The translations under genes were made by a program, and so were the position numbers. The notes under the pieces are model-generated. The model saw only the letters and a program-made list of their open reading frames with translations, ran no database searches and had not been told where the DNA came from. A stretch of 64,000 nt of DNA from JBCBJX01 sp038522735 (lineage in GTDB: Bacteria; Pseudomonadota; Alphaproteobacteria; Caulobacterales; Parvularculaceae). Location of the stretch: positions 32,330 to 96,329 of the forward strand of contig JBCBJX010000001.1 of assembly GCA_038522735.1 (NCBI GenBank), written 5' to 3'. Shown in pieces: positions 16,027 to 24,526 of this stretch (positions are counted from its first letter, which is position 1; the number at the start of each line of letters is the position of its first letter).

Positions 16027-18939
16027 ATGACCGTGATTCGCACCGCCGCGCTCTCCGCGGCGTCTTTCCTCGCCCTCGCCGCCGCGGCGGACGCCGGTGA
16101 AATCAAGGGCCGCGTCAGCGCGTCAGGCGGCGTCGTCTCTCTCGACGGCGCGATCGTCACCGTCCTGGAGACGGGCCGCAAAGTCGCGACCGGTCGCGAC
16201 GGCTCGTTCCGCGTCGCAGGCCTCGACGCCGGGACCTACACCCTGTCGGTGTCTTATCTCGGCGCCGATACGGTCGAGACCACCGCGACGCTTTCAAGCG
16301 ACGACGACACGGCGACCGTCGACATCAATCTCGGCGACGATGTCGCGGTGGTCGACAACATCCTCGTCGTCGGCCAGCGCGGCGCCCTCGCCGCGGCGCT
16401 GAACCAGCAGCGCGCTTCCGACAACCTCATCACCGTCCTCTCGTCCGACGCCATCGGCTCCCTGCCGGACCAGAACGTCGCCGAGGCCGCCCGCCGCGCC
16501 GTCGGCGTCCAGGTCCTGAACGACCAGGGCGAGGGCCGCTTCGTCTCGATCCGCGGCGCCGCGCCGGGGCTGAACTCCGTCACCATCAACGGCGTCCGCG
16601 TCCCGTCGCCGGAAGGCGGCACCCGCGCCGTCGCGCTTGACGTGATCGACTCCGATATTCTGGACTCCATCACAATCACCAAATCGCTGCGGCCCGACAT
16701 GGACGCGGACGCGATCGGCGGCTCGATCGAGATCAAATCACTGTCGGCCTTCGACTACGACGGCGTTTATCTGCGCGCGAAACTCGGCGGCAATTACACA
16801 GACCAGGTCGACGAGTTCGGCGAGGAAGCCTCCGTCGCTGCGGCGAATACTTTCATGGACGGCCGCTTCGGCGTTGCGGGCTCTCTTTCCTACCGCCGCC
16901 GTGATTTCGGCTCGGAGAACATCGAGGTCGACGGCGGCGAGTACTTCGGAGGCGCTTCCGGGAACGACGTCCCGGCGGAGCTTGAGTTGCGCGACTATCA
17001 GATTGAGCGCGAGCGCTTTTCGGCGGCTCTCAACCTCGATTATCAGATGACCGACAGCTACCGGGTCTATCTGCGGACGCTGTTCTCGGACTTCTCCGAT
17101 CAGGAGTTCCGGACTCGTATCGAATACAAGCTCGGCGAATTCGACGACTCCGTCGTCGTTCGGCCCAACGCTGCGAGCGTCGCCGGCATCGAGATCGACC
17201 GCGACTTGAAGGACCGGCTGGAAACCCAGCAGATCTTCTCGCTCGTCGGCGGCGGCGAGTACGCCAGGGACGCGCTGACCCTCGAATGGTCGGCCGCCTA
17301 CAGCCACGCGGAAGAAGAGGAACCCAACCGGCTGGACACAGACTTCCGGGCGAGCGCCGATACCGATCCGATATTCGACGGCGACGAGCCGGCGACGGCC
17401 GGCCAGTTCGGCGTTGTTCTGACGGACCCGGAGCTTCCGCGCCTTTCGCTTGCTCAACCCGCCTCCGCAGCGGCTTTCTCAAACCCTGATCTCTTCGCCC
17501 TGAACGGCGCCGAGGTGGTCAACGGGATCAGTGAGGACGATGAATTCGCCGTCACCTTCGACGCTCAGTACGACACCGATATCTTGGGCGCCCCGGGCTT
17601 CGTGAAGGCGGGCTTCAAAGGCCGCTTCCGCGAGAAATCCGTGGACGTTGAAGTCGACGTTTTCGACGGCGACGAGACGACCACGCTTGCAGGCTTCGCC
17701 ACGGCGCTCGACTACGAACTCGACAGCTTCGGCCCGGGCATCAATCCGGGCGGCCTGCGTTCGCTTTTCGCGAACCGCACGACGGAGTTTGAATTCAACG
17801 ACTTCGATTCCGCGATCGCCTCGACGGTCGAGGACTATGACGCGACCGAGGACATTATCGCCGGCTACGTGATGGCGAGCGCCGACTTCGACGACCTGCG
17901 CGTCGTCGCAGGCGTCCGCGTGGAGGCGACGGATTTCGAAGCCGACGCGACGCAGGTCGTCGAGCTGGAAGAGGGCGGCGGCGCGCCGCTCGACGTGTTT
18001 CCGCAGTTCCTGATCGGCTCGACGGCGGACATAGACCCGACGACCGGCGCTGCGCTCGACGATGTCGTCCTTGCGGGCCCGACATCGGCGGACCAGTCCT
18101 ATACGGACGTCCTACCCAGCATCAATCTCCGGTTTGAGGCGGCGAACGACGTAATTCTGCGGGCGGCGTACTACGCGTCTATCGTGCGGCCGAACATCTC
18201 GGACGCCGCGCCGATCGCCGAGCTTGCCATCGACGAAGACGACGAGCGTGAAGCGGCGGTTGGCAACCCGGATCTCGACCGTCAGCAGGCGCACAACATC
18301 GATGGGTCCTTTGAGTGGTACTTCGCTCCGGAGTCGGCGTTCTCGGCCGGCGTTTTCTACAAGTCGGTCGAAAACTTCATCGCCGTTCGCGCGTTCGAGG
18401 ACATCACGTTCAACGGTCTCGTCTTCGACGAGCTGGTGCAGGCGGTGAACCTCGACGACGCCGAAATTCTCGGCTTCGAAATCGGGTACCAGCAGACCTT
18501 CTCCATGCTGCCGGCGCCCTTCGACGGGCTCCTTCTGTCGGCCAACTACACTTTTGTAGACAGCGAAGCGACCGTCACGAATGCGGACGGCTCCTCGCGG
18601 AGGATCGCGCTGCCCGAACAATCAGAGCAGATCGGCAACCTGATCGTCGGCTACGACAAGGGCCGGTTCGACCTCCGCGCGGCCCTCTCCTACCGCGACG
18701 AGTACATTGACGTCGTCGATGGGGCCGGCGAAGGGATCGACCGGGTGGTCCTCGACCAGCTGCAGCTCGACGTGCAGGGCGCCGTGCGGATCACCGACCA
18801 GTTCTCGGCCTATTTCAAAGGCACGAACCTAAACGACGAGCCGTTCCAGGCGGTCTCGCGTTTCGGGGATCGCGATCGCCTCAACCAGTTCGAGGAATAC
18901 GGCTGGGCGGTGCAGTTCGGCCTGCAGTACAAATTCTAA
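16027..18939 (+). CDS. TonB-dependent receptor with N-terminal carboxypeptidase-regulatory-like domain
   Basis: A 970-residue outer-membrane active transporter. A signal peptide covers about residues 1-23 (ending AAADAGE). Residues about 24-105 form a beta-sandwich of the CarboxypepD_reg type found in large TonB receptors. The plug follows (LPDQNVAEAARRAVGVQVL, RFVSIRGAAPGLNSVTING), then the 22-strand-type barrel, ending GLQYKF with the terminal aromatic residue needed for membrane insertion. The ATG at 16027 follows AAGGGGGTCCTC. This architecture matches receptors often paired with hydrolases; here the next gene is a phytase, so inositol-phosphate-related or sugar-phosphate ligands are plausible. 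A hairpin separates the two genes. Confidence 0.92.
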   Translation: MTVIRTAALSAASFLALAAAADAGEIKGRVSASGGVVSLDGAIVTVLETGRKVATGRDGSFRVAGLDAGTYTLSVSYLGADTVETTATLSSDDDTATVDINLGDDVAVVDNILVVGQRGALAAALNQQRASDNLITVLSSDAIGSLPDQNVAEAARRAVGVQVLNDQGEGRFVSIRGAAPGLNSVTINGVRVPSPEGGTRAVALDVIDSDILDSITITKSLRPDMDADAIGGSIEIKSLSAFDYDGVYLRAKLGGNYTDQVDEFGEEASVAAANTFMDGRFGVAGSLSYRRRDFGSENIEVDGGEYFGGASGNDVPAELELRDYQIERERFSAALNLDYQMTDSYRVYLRTLFSDFSDQEFRTRIEYKLGEFDDSVVVRPNAASVAGIEIDRDLKDRLETQQIFSLVGGGEYARDALTLEWSAAYSHAEEEEPNRLDTDFRASADTDPIFDGDEPATAGQFGVVLTDPELPRLSLAQPASAAAFSNPDLFALNGAEVVNGISEDDEFAVTFDAQYDTDILGAPGFVKAGFKGRFREKSVDVEVDVFDGDETTTLAGFATALDYELDSFGPGINPGGLRSLFANRTTEFEFNDFDSAIASTVEDYDATEDIIAGYVMASADFDDLRVVAGVRVEATDFEADATQVVELEEGGGAPLDVFPQFLIGSTADIDPTTGAALDDVVLAGPTSADQSYTDVLPSINLRFEAANDVILRAAYYASIVRPNISDAAPIAELAIDEDDEREAAVGNPDLDRQQAHNIDGSFEWYFAPESAFSAGVFYKSVENFIAVRAFEDITFNGLVFDELVQAVNLDDAEILGFEIGYQQTFSMLPAPFDGLLLSANYTFVDSEATVTNADGSSRRIALPEQSEQIGNLIVGYDKGRFDLRAALSYRDEYIDVVDGAGEGIDRVVLDQLQLDVQGAVRITDQFSAYFKGTNLNDEPFQAVSRFGDRDRLNQFEEYGWAVQFGLQYKF

Positions 18940-18943
18940 AGCT

Positions 18944-18981
18944 GTCGCGCCCGGCGGGGGTTCGCCCCGGCCGGGCGCGAC
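18944..18981 (+). terminator. GC-rich hairpin after the TonB receptor
   Basis: Perfect 11-bp stem GTCGCGCCCGG / CCGGGCGCGAC around a G- and C-rich loop, 5 bp after the receptor stop. No T-run follows, so it may attenuate or stabilise the transcript rather than terminate fully before the phytase gene. Confidence 0.55.
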
Positions 18982-19055
18982 GTTGATTATCGCGCGCCGT
19001 CGGTCGATGCTGGCGGCGCTTTTTTGTAAACGGCGGAAGACCCGAGGGGATGTCG

Positions 19056-20225
19056 ATGCCGAACCGATTGTCGATCCTGTGTCTCGCGCTCGCGGCCGCC
19101 GGCCTCGCGGGCTGCGGGGTTTCGAAGGTGAAAATCCCCCTGGAGGCGGCGAAGCGCGGCGACGTCATTCCGCGCGCCGAAACCCAGCCCGTCCCCTCGG
19201 ACGACGACGCGGCGGACGATCCGGCGATCTGGGTGAATCTCAAAAACCGCGGGGCGAGCCGGATTATCGGCACCGACAAGCAGAACGGCCTTTACGTCTA
19301 CGCCCTCAACGGCGTGCAGGTGCAGTCGCTCCCCATGGGCCGGATCAACAACGTTGACCTCCGCCAGTGGCTGACGGTCGGCGGGTGGACGGGAGACCTG
19401 GTCGCAGCCTCCAACCGCTCGCGCGAGACGGTGGAGCTCTTACAGGTGGAGGAAGACGGCCGGCTGAAAGAGCTCGGCCCCTTCGCGGTCGGCGAGAGCC
19501 TCCCCTACGGCGTCTGCATGGGCCGCTTCCGCACGGCGGTCCTCGTTTTCGTCACCCATGAAACAGGCGCGGTGCGGATGTTTCGCATCGCCGAAATCGG
19601 CCCCGCGGGCGCGAACGTCCAGTTCCTTGGCCGACTGAAGTTCAAGACAAAGACGGAAGGCTGCGTTTTCGACGATCAGGCCGAGGCGCTTTATGTAGGC
19701 GAGGAGAGCCGCGGGATCTGGAAGATCGGCTTCACCAACGGCGGCGTCATCGAGCCGAAGCTGATCGCCAGAACCGGCGAGAACGGGCTGCGCGCCGATG
19801 TCGAGGGCCTTGCGATCTACCGCACCCGGCAGGGCGGCTATCTCATCGCCTCGTCCCAGGGAAACAACGCTTTCAACGTCTACGACCGGTATGAGCCGCA
19901 CAAAGCGCTCGCCCAGTTCCGCATCGTCGACAATGTCGCCTTCGGCGTCGACGGCGCTCAGGACACGGACGGCGTCGAGGCGACATCCATCGCCCTCGGC
20001 GAGGACTATCCGAAGGGAATGCTGGTCGTGCAGGACGGGCGCAATTCGCCCGCCGGAAACTATCAGAACTTCAAGATCGTCGACTGGCGCGATGTCGACG
20101 CCGCTCTCTTCCCGAGCTCGACGTCGACGGCCGACCGTCTCGCGACCGGCGTCGGCGATCCGAACGTGATCGACGGGGAGGTGATCCCGTTCATCGACGG
20201 CGCCGTGCTCGAAGGCGGGCGTTAG
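19056..20225 (+). CDS. Beta-propeller 3-phytase, predicted lipoprotein
   Basis: A 389-residue phytase releasing phosphate from phytate. A lipobox LAGC places the lipidated cysteine at residue 20, so it is probably anchored in the outer membrane. The propeller begins with SDDDAADDPAIWVN, the calcium/active-site strand of beta-propeller phytases, followed by RIIGTDKQNGLYVYALNG. Later strands include NNVDLR, the EGCVFDDQAEALYVGEE segment and DVEGLAIY. Length and order match the family. I prefer the ATG at 19056, six bases after GAGGGG; ATG 19050 abuts that site. Together with the TonB receptor it forms a phosphate or inositol scavenging pair. Confidence 0.93.
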   Translation: MPNRLSILCLALAAAGLAGCGVSKVKIPLEAAKRGDVIPRAETQPVPSDDDAADDPAIWVNLKNRGASRIIGTDKQNGLYVYALNGVQVQSLPMGRINNVDLRQWLTVGGWTGDLVAASNRSRETVELLQVEEDGRLKELGPFAVGESLPYGVCMGRFRTAVLVFVTHETGAVRMFRIAEIGPAGANVQFLGRLKFKTKTEGCVFDDQAEALYVGEESRGIWKIGFTNGGVIEPKLIARTGENGLRADVEGLAIYRTRQGGYLIASSQGNNAFNVYDRYEPHKALAQFRIVDNVAFGVDGAQDTDGVEATSIALGEDYPKGMLVVQDGRNSPAGNYQNFKIVDWRDVDAALFPSSTSTADRLATGVGDPNVIDGEVIPFIDGAVLEGGR

Positions 20226-21037
20226 ATCGGGCGATAGGCGCCCGCATCGGCGCGGAAGTGCAGGAGATCGCCGACGCGGACGATCTCTCCTGCGGCCTCC
20301 ACCGGGTCGGCGACGAGGGGCAGGATATCCTCCCCGTGCGCATCGCCGGCGGCGGTGGTCATAAGCAGCAGGCTCTCGGCGCCCTCTTCGGTCCGCACCC
20401 AGAAGGTCGGCGGAATGCCGCCGCGAATACAGAGCGCCGCGCACGCCTTATGGGTCTTGCCGCGAGCAGGCTTCATGACGCCGAAGAAGCACTTGGAATC
20501 CATGATCATGCCGCGGAGCGTCGCGCGGCCGAGGGGTTCGGGAGTCGGCGGCTGCAGCGCGGCGCCGGCGTCGAAGCCGGCGGGCGGCTCCGAGATCCAG
20601 TCGTATTTGAGGAGGGGCACTTCGAGCGCGACACGGTTTTTCCGCTGGATGCGGTTGCCGGCGGCGCGCACGGGGCGGCCCGTGCGACCGGCGAAATCGA
20701 GGGTCCTGGAGCATTTCTGCTCGCGCATGACGAGGAGCGTGCGCACGCCCCCGGGGGCCGAAGCGTCGGGCGTGCGCAGAACAGGATAGGGGTCCATGGC
20801 GAGGACGCCGTCGACCTCGTGGGTGGTCGCCGTGTCCCAGACGCCCGCGCCCGGATCGTCCAGCTCCGACGCGACGGCGTAGCCGATGCCGCCGACGGCG
20901 GCGAGGGCGAGGGGCGTCGACCAGAGAAGAAAGCGCCGATCGACGCCCGGCGCCCCGGCCCAGCCGACGAACATCTCGTCTTCGCGCGTATCGCCGGCGA
21001 TGTAAGCGCCGGTTTCGAGGCCGATGGTTTTGGTCAT
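20222..21037 (-). CDS. Membrane-anchored protein of unknown function with cysteine motif
   Basis: A 271-residue protein of no recognised family. A single membrane helix near residues 36-58 (FLLWSTPLALAAVGGIGYAVA) follows a 35-residue cytoplasmic start, putting the rest in the periplasm. The striking part is around residues 180-215: a MDSKCFFGVMKPARGKTH segment, then KACAALCIRGGIPPTF, giving three cysteines, a histidine and G-G-I-P-P. Such a motif could hold metal or a cofactor, but that is inference. Its start overlaps the Rieske/ferric-reductase-like stop by 4 bp, so it is the last gene of that operon and probably works with it. It also overlaps the convergent phytase end by 4 bp. Confidence 0.75.
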   Translation of the reverse strand: MTKTIGLETGAYIAGDTREDEMFVGWAGAPGVDRRFLLWSTPLALAAVGGIGYAVASELDDPGAGVWDTATTHEVDGVLAMDPYPVLRTPDASAPGGVRTLLVMREQKCSRTLDFAGRTGRPVRAAGNRIQRKNRVALEVPLLKYDWISEPPAGFDAGAALQPPTPEPLGRATLRGMIMDSKCFFGVMKPARGKTHKACAALCIRGGIPPTFWVRTEEGAESLLLMTTAAGDAHGEDILPLVADPVEAAGEIVRVGDLLHFRADAGAYRPI

Positions 21038-22119
21038 CTGAGCAATCCTCCGGCGACGGCGGGTTTCGCCTCAGGGATCCGGGCGGGCTCGACGCGGGTT
21101 CCTGGCGGGTTCGCCTTCGGATCGACCAGCACCCGGCCCCCTTCGATCGCAACGTTGTAGGTGGCGATTTTCTCCGTAAACGGCGGCGGGGAGACGCCGT
21201 CCTCCGGGCGGTACTGCCAGCCGTGCCAGGGGCAGGTCACGCAGCCATCGACGATACGACCTTCCCCGAGGGGCCCGTTCTGGTGGCGGCAGGCGTTCGC
21301 GACGGCGCTCACCTTGCCCTCATAGCGAAAGACGGCGACCCGGTCGCCCTTTGGCAGCGGCGCGATGACGGCGCGGTCCTCGGGGATGTCCTCCGGCGCA
21401 CAGATATCCATCCAGCCGGAGCGGTCGGCGCGCTTCATGCGGTTGTCCCGGCCCCACTCCTGCAGCCCCGTATAAAGATGAAGCCCCGCCACCAGAGCCA
21501 CGGCGAACCCGACGATCACGGGATAGGCGGCGGATTTCTCCGTCAGCAGGGCGCCGAGCGAGATGTGCGCTGCGAGCAGGGCGAAGGCGACGTAGACGCC
21601 CATGTGGAGCGCTTTCCAGACGGGGGCGGACAGGTTGTTGAGCCAGAAATCATGGCTCGTCGCCGCCATCAGGAAGAGGATGAGGAAGGCGATGAAGCCG
21701 AACACCTCGAACGGGAAGCCCGGGAACGGGTCGCCCGGGGTGTTGGAGATGAAGATAGAGAGGAGCGGATTGAGCCCGCCGCCCCCATGATACCAGAGGG
21801 TCGCGAGGCCGAAATGGGCGGCGGCGACGATGAACGTCAGCACCCCGAAATGGCGGCGGTTATATAGCGCCGGCTTCCAGCGCGGCGAGATCCGCGCCAT
21901 CGGGCCGATGATGAGGATCACCGTCAGCATCAGGAAGGCCGCCGAGCCGAGGGCGCGGATCATCAACACCACCGGGTCGGCGGTGTTCCCCGTCTCTGGA
22001 TGCGGCGCGAGGCCAATGAGGACGAAGACGGCGAGGAAAACCGCAAGCCCGCCGAGGACGACAAGGTCGTAGACGATCTTGTTGCCGTTCCATTGGACGG
22101 CTTTGTACTGGTGACCCAT
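21034..22119 (-). CDS. Ferric-reductase-like membrane protein fused to a C-terminal Rieske domain
   Basis: A 361-residue membrane redox protein. The first 220 residues contain about six membrane helices in the ferric-reductase/YedZ style, with histidines H90, H102, H172 and H185 spaced so as to bind b-type haem. Residues about 235-340 are a Rieske [2Fe-2S] domain: C277-R-H279 and C296-P-W-H299 (CRHQNGPLGEG, CPWHGW). This topology would carry electrons between membrane haems and a soluble iron-sulfur site. The ATG at 22119 overlaps the stop of the 49-residue gene upstream (TGATG). Two more Rieske fusions are encoded within 5 kb. Electron donor and acceptor are unknown. Confidence 0.87.
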   Translation of the reverse strand: MGHQYKAVQWNGNKIVYDLVVLGGLAVFLAVFVLIGLAPHPETGNTADPVVLMIRALGSAAFLMLTVILIIGPMARISPRWKPALYNRRHFGVLTFIVAAAHFGLATLWYHGGGGLNPLLSIFISNTPGDPFPGFPFEVFGFIAFLILFLMAATSHDFWLNNLSAPVWKALHMGVYVAFALLAAHISLGALLTEKSAAYPVIVGFAVALVAGLHLYTGLQEWGRDNRMKRADRSGWMDICAPEDIPEDRAVIAPLPKGDRVAVFRYEGKVSAVANACRHQNGPLGEGRIVDGCVTCPWHGWQYRPEDGVSPPPFTEKIATYNVAIEGGRVLVDPKANPPGTRVEPARIPEAKPAVAGGLLR

Positions 22120-22268
22120 CAACGCGACCCTTCGAGAATTTGCGGCAGGGCCTCAACCGTCGTCGCGCTCGGCTGCAGGGACGTCGCGGCGACGACCACC
22201 GTCGCGAAGGCCGCCGGGCCGAGGATCAGCCACATGAGAAGATGCGCGCGGCGGTGGAGACGCTTCAC
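22119..22268 (-). CDS. 49-residue single-helix membrane protein
   Basis: A very short gene between two membrane-protein genes. GTG at 22268 overlaps the upstream stop (GTGA) and its TGA overlaps the next ATG (TGATG), so it is translationally coupled on both sides. The product starts MKRLHRRAHLLMW, basic before a hydrophobic helix at about residues 9-30, then a polar tail ending EGSR. This looks like a small subunit of a membrane redox complex, positioned directly ahead of the Rieske/ferric-reductase-like protein. No family recognised. Confidence 0.65.
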   Translation of the reverse strand: MKRLHRRAHLLMWLILGPAAFATVVVAATSLQPSATTVEALPQILEGSR

Positions 22269-22513
22269 GCCTCGCCTCCTTCATCCAGGTGCGGATGGTT
22301 AATCGCCGGGCCGAACAGCCAGCGCACCAGGACATACGGCCATAGACCAACGCAGCCGAGAAAAATCATTGGGCGGAAGAAGATCGAGGCGCCCTTCGCG
22401 GCCTTGTCCTTCGCCCCGACGCCGAATGTCAGAAAAAGGAGCGCGATCACCGCGCCGACGGCGAAGTACGCCCCCAGCCCAGTCAAAATCGCCCCCGCCA
22501 GCGCCTCGCTCAT
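22265..22513 (-). CDS. Small two-helix membrane protein
   Basis: An 82-residue hydrophobic protein, first gene of the minus-strand operon leading to the Rieske/ferric-reductase-like protein. Helices lie at about residues 8-32 and 46-65 with a charged loop GAKDKAAKGA between and an acidic tail DEGGEA. Its stop overlaps the next small gene (GTGA). Not recognised; by context a small subunit of the same membrane redox unit. Confidence 0.65.
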   Translation of the reverse strand: MSEALAGAILTGLGAYFAVGAVIALLFLTFGVGAKDKAAKGASIFFRPMIFLGCVGLWPYVLVRWLFGPAINHPHLDEGGEA

Positions 22514-22611
22514 CGGTCCCCCATTAAACCTTCTCTCGGCGAGCGTAGGCGAGCCTCATGGCGAGGTCAGCCCGGCCCGCGATCACGTTTTCGCCGATGG
22601 CGCTCCCGCCG

Positions 22612-22745
22612 CCGTCCTTCGCGACGCCCGCCCATCATCCTGAAGAGCCGCCGCGAGGCGGCGTCTCGAAGGGGCGGGCTCCTCAGGACGAAGACAGCGC
22701 AGACCTTCGTCCTTAGGAGCGGCGAAGCCGCGTCACGAAGGACGG
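22612..22745. repeat. Tandem and inverted REP-like repeat cluster
   Basis: Between two minus-strand genes lie at least three copies of the element also seen near 13757. One reads GTCCTTCGCGACGCCCGCC; a second, opposed piece ends GGGCTCCTCAGGACGAAGAC; a third is CTTCGTCCTTAGGAGCGGCG then AAGCCGCGTCACGAAGGAC. An inner palindrome AGCCGCC/GGCGGC is visible around 22646-22663. It may separate the glutamate-synthase-type gene from the small membrane genes downstream. Confidence 0.7.
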
Positions 22746-22757
22746 ACGCGTTGGAAA

Positions 22758-24371
22758 TCAGCCTCCCACGCCCCCGAACGGCACGCCCGCGAGCTCCGCC
22801 ATTTCGCGCTTGAAGGTCGTGAGGTCCTCGAGCTGAAATTCGGAGACGTGGCGACGGCCGCAGGCACGGGCGAGGACCTGCATGAGGTGGACGGCGGCTT
22901 CGAAATAGGTGGCGAGTTGTTTGGCGCCTTTTTCGATTTCGAGGCGCGCGCGGAAATGCGGGTCCATGGTGGCGATGCCGACCGGGCACCTGTTGGTGTG
23001 GCAGGCGCGCATGCCGAGGCAGCCGATCGCCTGCATGGCGGCGTTGGAGACGGCGATCGCGTCGGCGCCCAACGCCAGCGCCTTCACGAAATCCTCCGGC
23101 AGGCGGAGGCCGCCCGTGATGACCAGCGTCACATCGGGCTGGGTCCGGTCGAGGTGGCGACGGGCGCGGGCGAGGGCCGGGATCGTCGGCACGGAGATGT
23201 TGTCCCGGAAGATAAGGGGCGCAGCCCCCGTGCCGCCGCCCCGGCCGTCGAGGATGATGTAGTCGCAGCCGATCTCCAGCGCGGCGTCGATGTCTTTTTC
23301 GATGTTCTGGGCGGAGAGCTTGAAGCCGACGGGAACGCCGCCCGTCTCTGCGCGCACCTGAGCGGCGCATTCTTTGAAGTGCTCCGGGCTCGTCCATTCG
23401 GGAAAGCGCGACGGCGAGATGGCGTCCTGGCCGGGTTTCAGGCCGCGCACGTCGGCGATCTCCTCCGTCACCTTGGCGCCCGGCAGGTGGCCGCCGGTGC
23501 CGGTCTTCGCGCCCTGACCGCCTTTGAAGTGGAAGGCCTTCGCCTCGCGCACTTTCTCCCAGGAGAAGCCGAATTTCGCCGAGGCGAGTTCGTAGAAATA
23601 GCGGGAGTTCGCATGGCGCTCGTCGTCGAGGGAGCCGCCTTCGCCGGAACAGATGCCGGTTCCCGCCATCTCGGCGCCCTTGGCGAGGGCGATCTTCGCC
23701 TCCCGCGAAAGGGCGCCGAAGCTCATATCCGAAACGAACAGAGGGATTTCGAGCTTCAGGGGTTTCTTCGCCCGCTTGCCGATCACCGTGTCCGTCCCGA
23801 CAAACTCCTCATCGAGCAGCGGAACGCGGTGCAGCTGGGCGGTGACGATCTGGATGTCGGACCATTTCGGCAGGTCTTCCCGGGAGACGCCCATGGCGGA
23901 GACAGCGCCGTGGTGGCCGACGTTCTTGAGGCCGTTCTTCGCGAGCTCCTGGATCTGGCCGACGAAGGGCTCCTCCGCCTCCGGATGGGTGTCGGCGTAA
24001 AGGCCCTGATAGGCGTCGCGGTCGAAGGGCTGGGGGTGGTCTTCCGCCCACGCCGCGATCTCCGTCTCGTTGACGAAAACTTTGCCCTTCTTCACGACGG
24101 CCCCGAACTTATGCAGCGCCTCGTCATTGTTGTAAGCGCTGATCCCGGTGTCGTAGCGATAGTCCCAGTTGTGCAGGGAGCAGATGAGGTTCTCGCCCTC
24201 AATGCGGCCGTCGGCGAGCAGCGCCCCGCGGTGCAAGCATCGCCCATAGAGGACCGAGACTTCGTCGTCATAGCGAACGACGACGAGATCGACGCCGGCG
24301 ACGAGGGCGTAGCTCGGCGCGCGGTCTTTGAGGGACTTCCAGTCCACGACCTCGACCCACTTTTCTTTCAT
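22758..24371 (-). CDS. Rieske-domain fusion to an FMN glutamate-synthase-type (GltB2) domain
   Basis: A 537-residue soluble protein. Residues about 1-110 form a Rieske domain with C45-L-H47 and C64-S-L-H67 (CLHRGALLADG, CSLHNWDY). The rest is the FMN-binding domain of glutamate synthase: FVSDMSFGALSREAKIALAK, GGQGAKTGTGGHLPG, DYIILDGRGGGTGAAP, and C451, C457 and C462 in GCLGMRACHTNRCPVG, the three ligands of a 3Fe-4S cluster. No glutaminase domain or GltD partner is nearby. The ATG at 24371 follows AGGGGGGCC; an upstream in-frame start would add ten residues. It is divergent from a second Rieske fusion across a 155-bp gap. The real substrate is uncertain. Confidence 0.88.
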   Translation of the reverse strand: MKEKWVEVVDWKSLKDRAPSYALVAGVDLVVVRYDDEVSVLYGRCLHRGALLADGRIEGENLICSLHNWDYRYDTGISAYNNDEALHKFGAVVKKGKVFVNETEIAAWAEDHPQPFDRDAYQGLYADTHPEAEEPFVGQIQELAKNGLKNVGHHGAVSAMGVSREDLPKWSDIQIVTAQLHRVPLLDEEFVGTDTVIGKRAKKPLKLEIPLFVSDMSFGALSREAKIALAKGAEMAGTGICSGEGGSLDDERHANSRYFYELASAKFGFSWEKVREAKAFHFKGGQGAKTGTGGHLPGAKVTEEIADVRGLKPGQDAISPSRFPEWTSPEHFKECAAQVRAETGGVPVGFKLSAQNIEKDIDAALEIGCDYIILDGRGGGTGAAPLIFRDNISVPTIPALARARRHLDRTQPDVTLVITGGLRLPEDFVKALALGADAIAVSNAAMQAIGCLGMRACHTNRCPVGIATMDPHFRARLEIEKGAKQLATYFEAAVHLMQVLARACGRRHVSEFQLEDLTTFKREMAELAGVPFGGVGG

Positions 24372-24396
24372 TAAGGCCCCCCTAGGCGACTTCGCG

Positions 24397-24457
24397 CACA
24401 TTCGAGCGTACAGCGCCCGGCGTCCACCCCGGCTTCCGCGTTCGTGAGGCGAATGTG
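24397..24457. promoter_or_regulatory. Inverted repeat in the shared promoter of two Rieske-fusion genes
   Basis: CACATTCG at 24397-24404 and CGAATGTG at 24450-24457 are perfect 8-bp inverted copies 45 bp apart, inside the only gap separating the two divergent Rieske fusions. It could be a paired operator, but an 8-bp match in such a space can occur by chance. Confidence 0.3.
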
Positions 24458-24526
24458 ATCAGCGGCGGCGTTCCCGCATGAAGAGGGCTTCGCTAGCGTC
24501 CCCTCGACAGGCGCGCTCCGGGGGCG

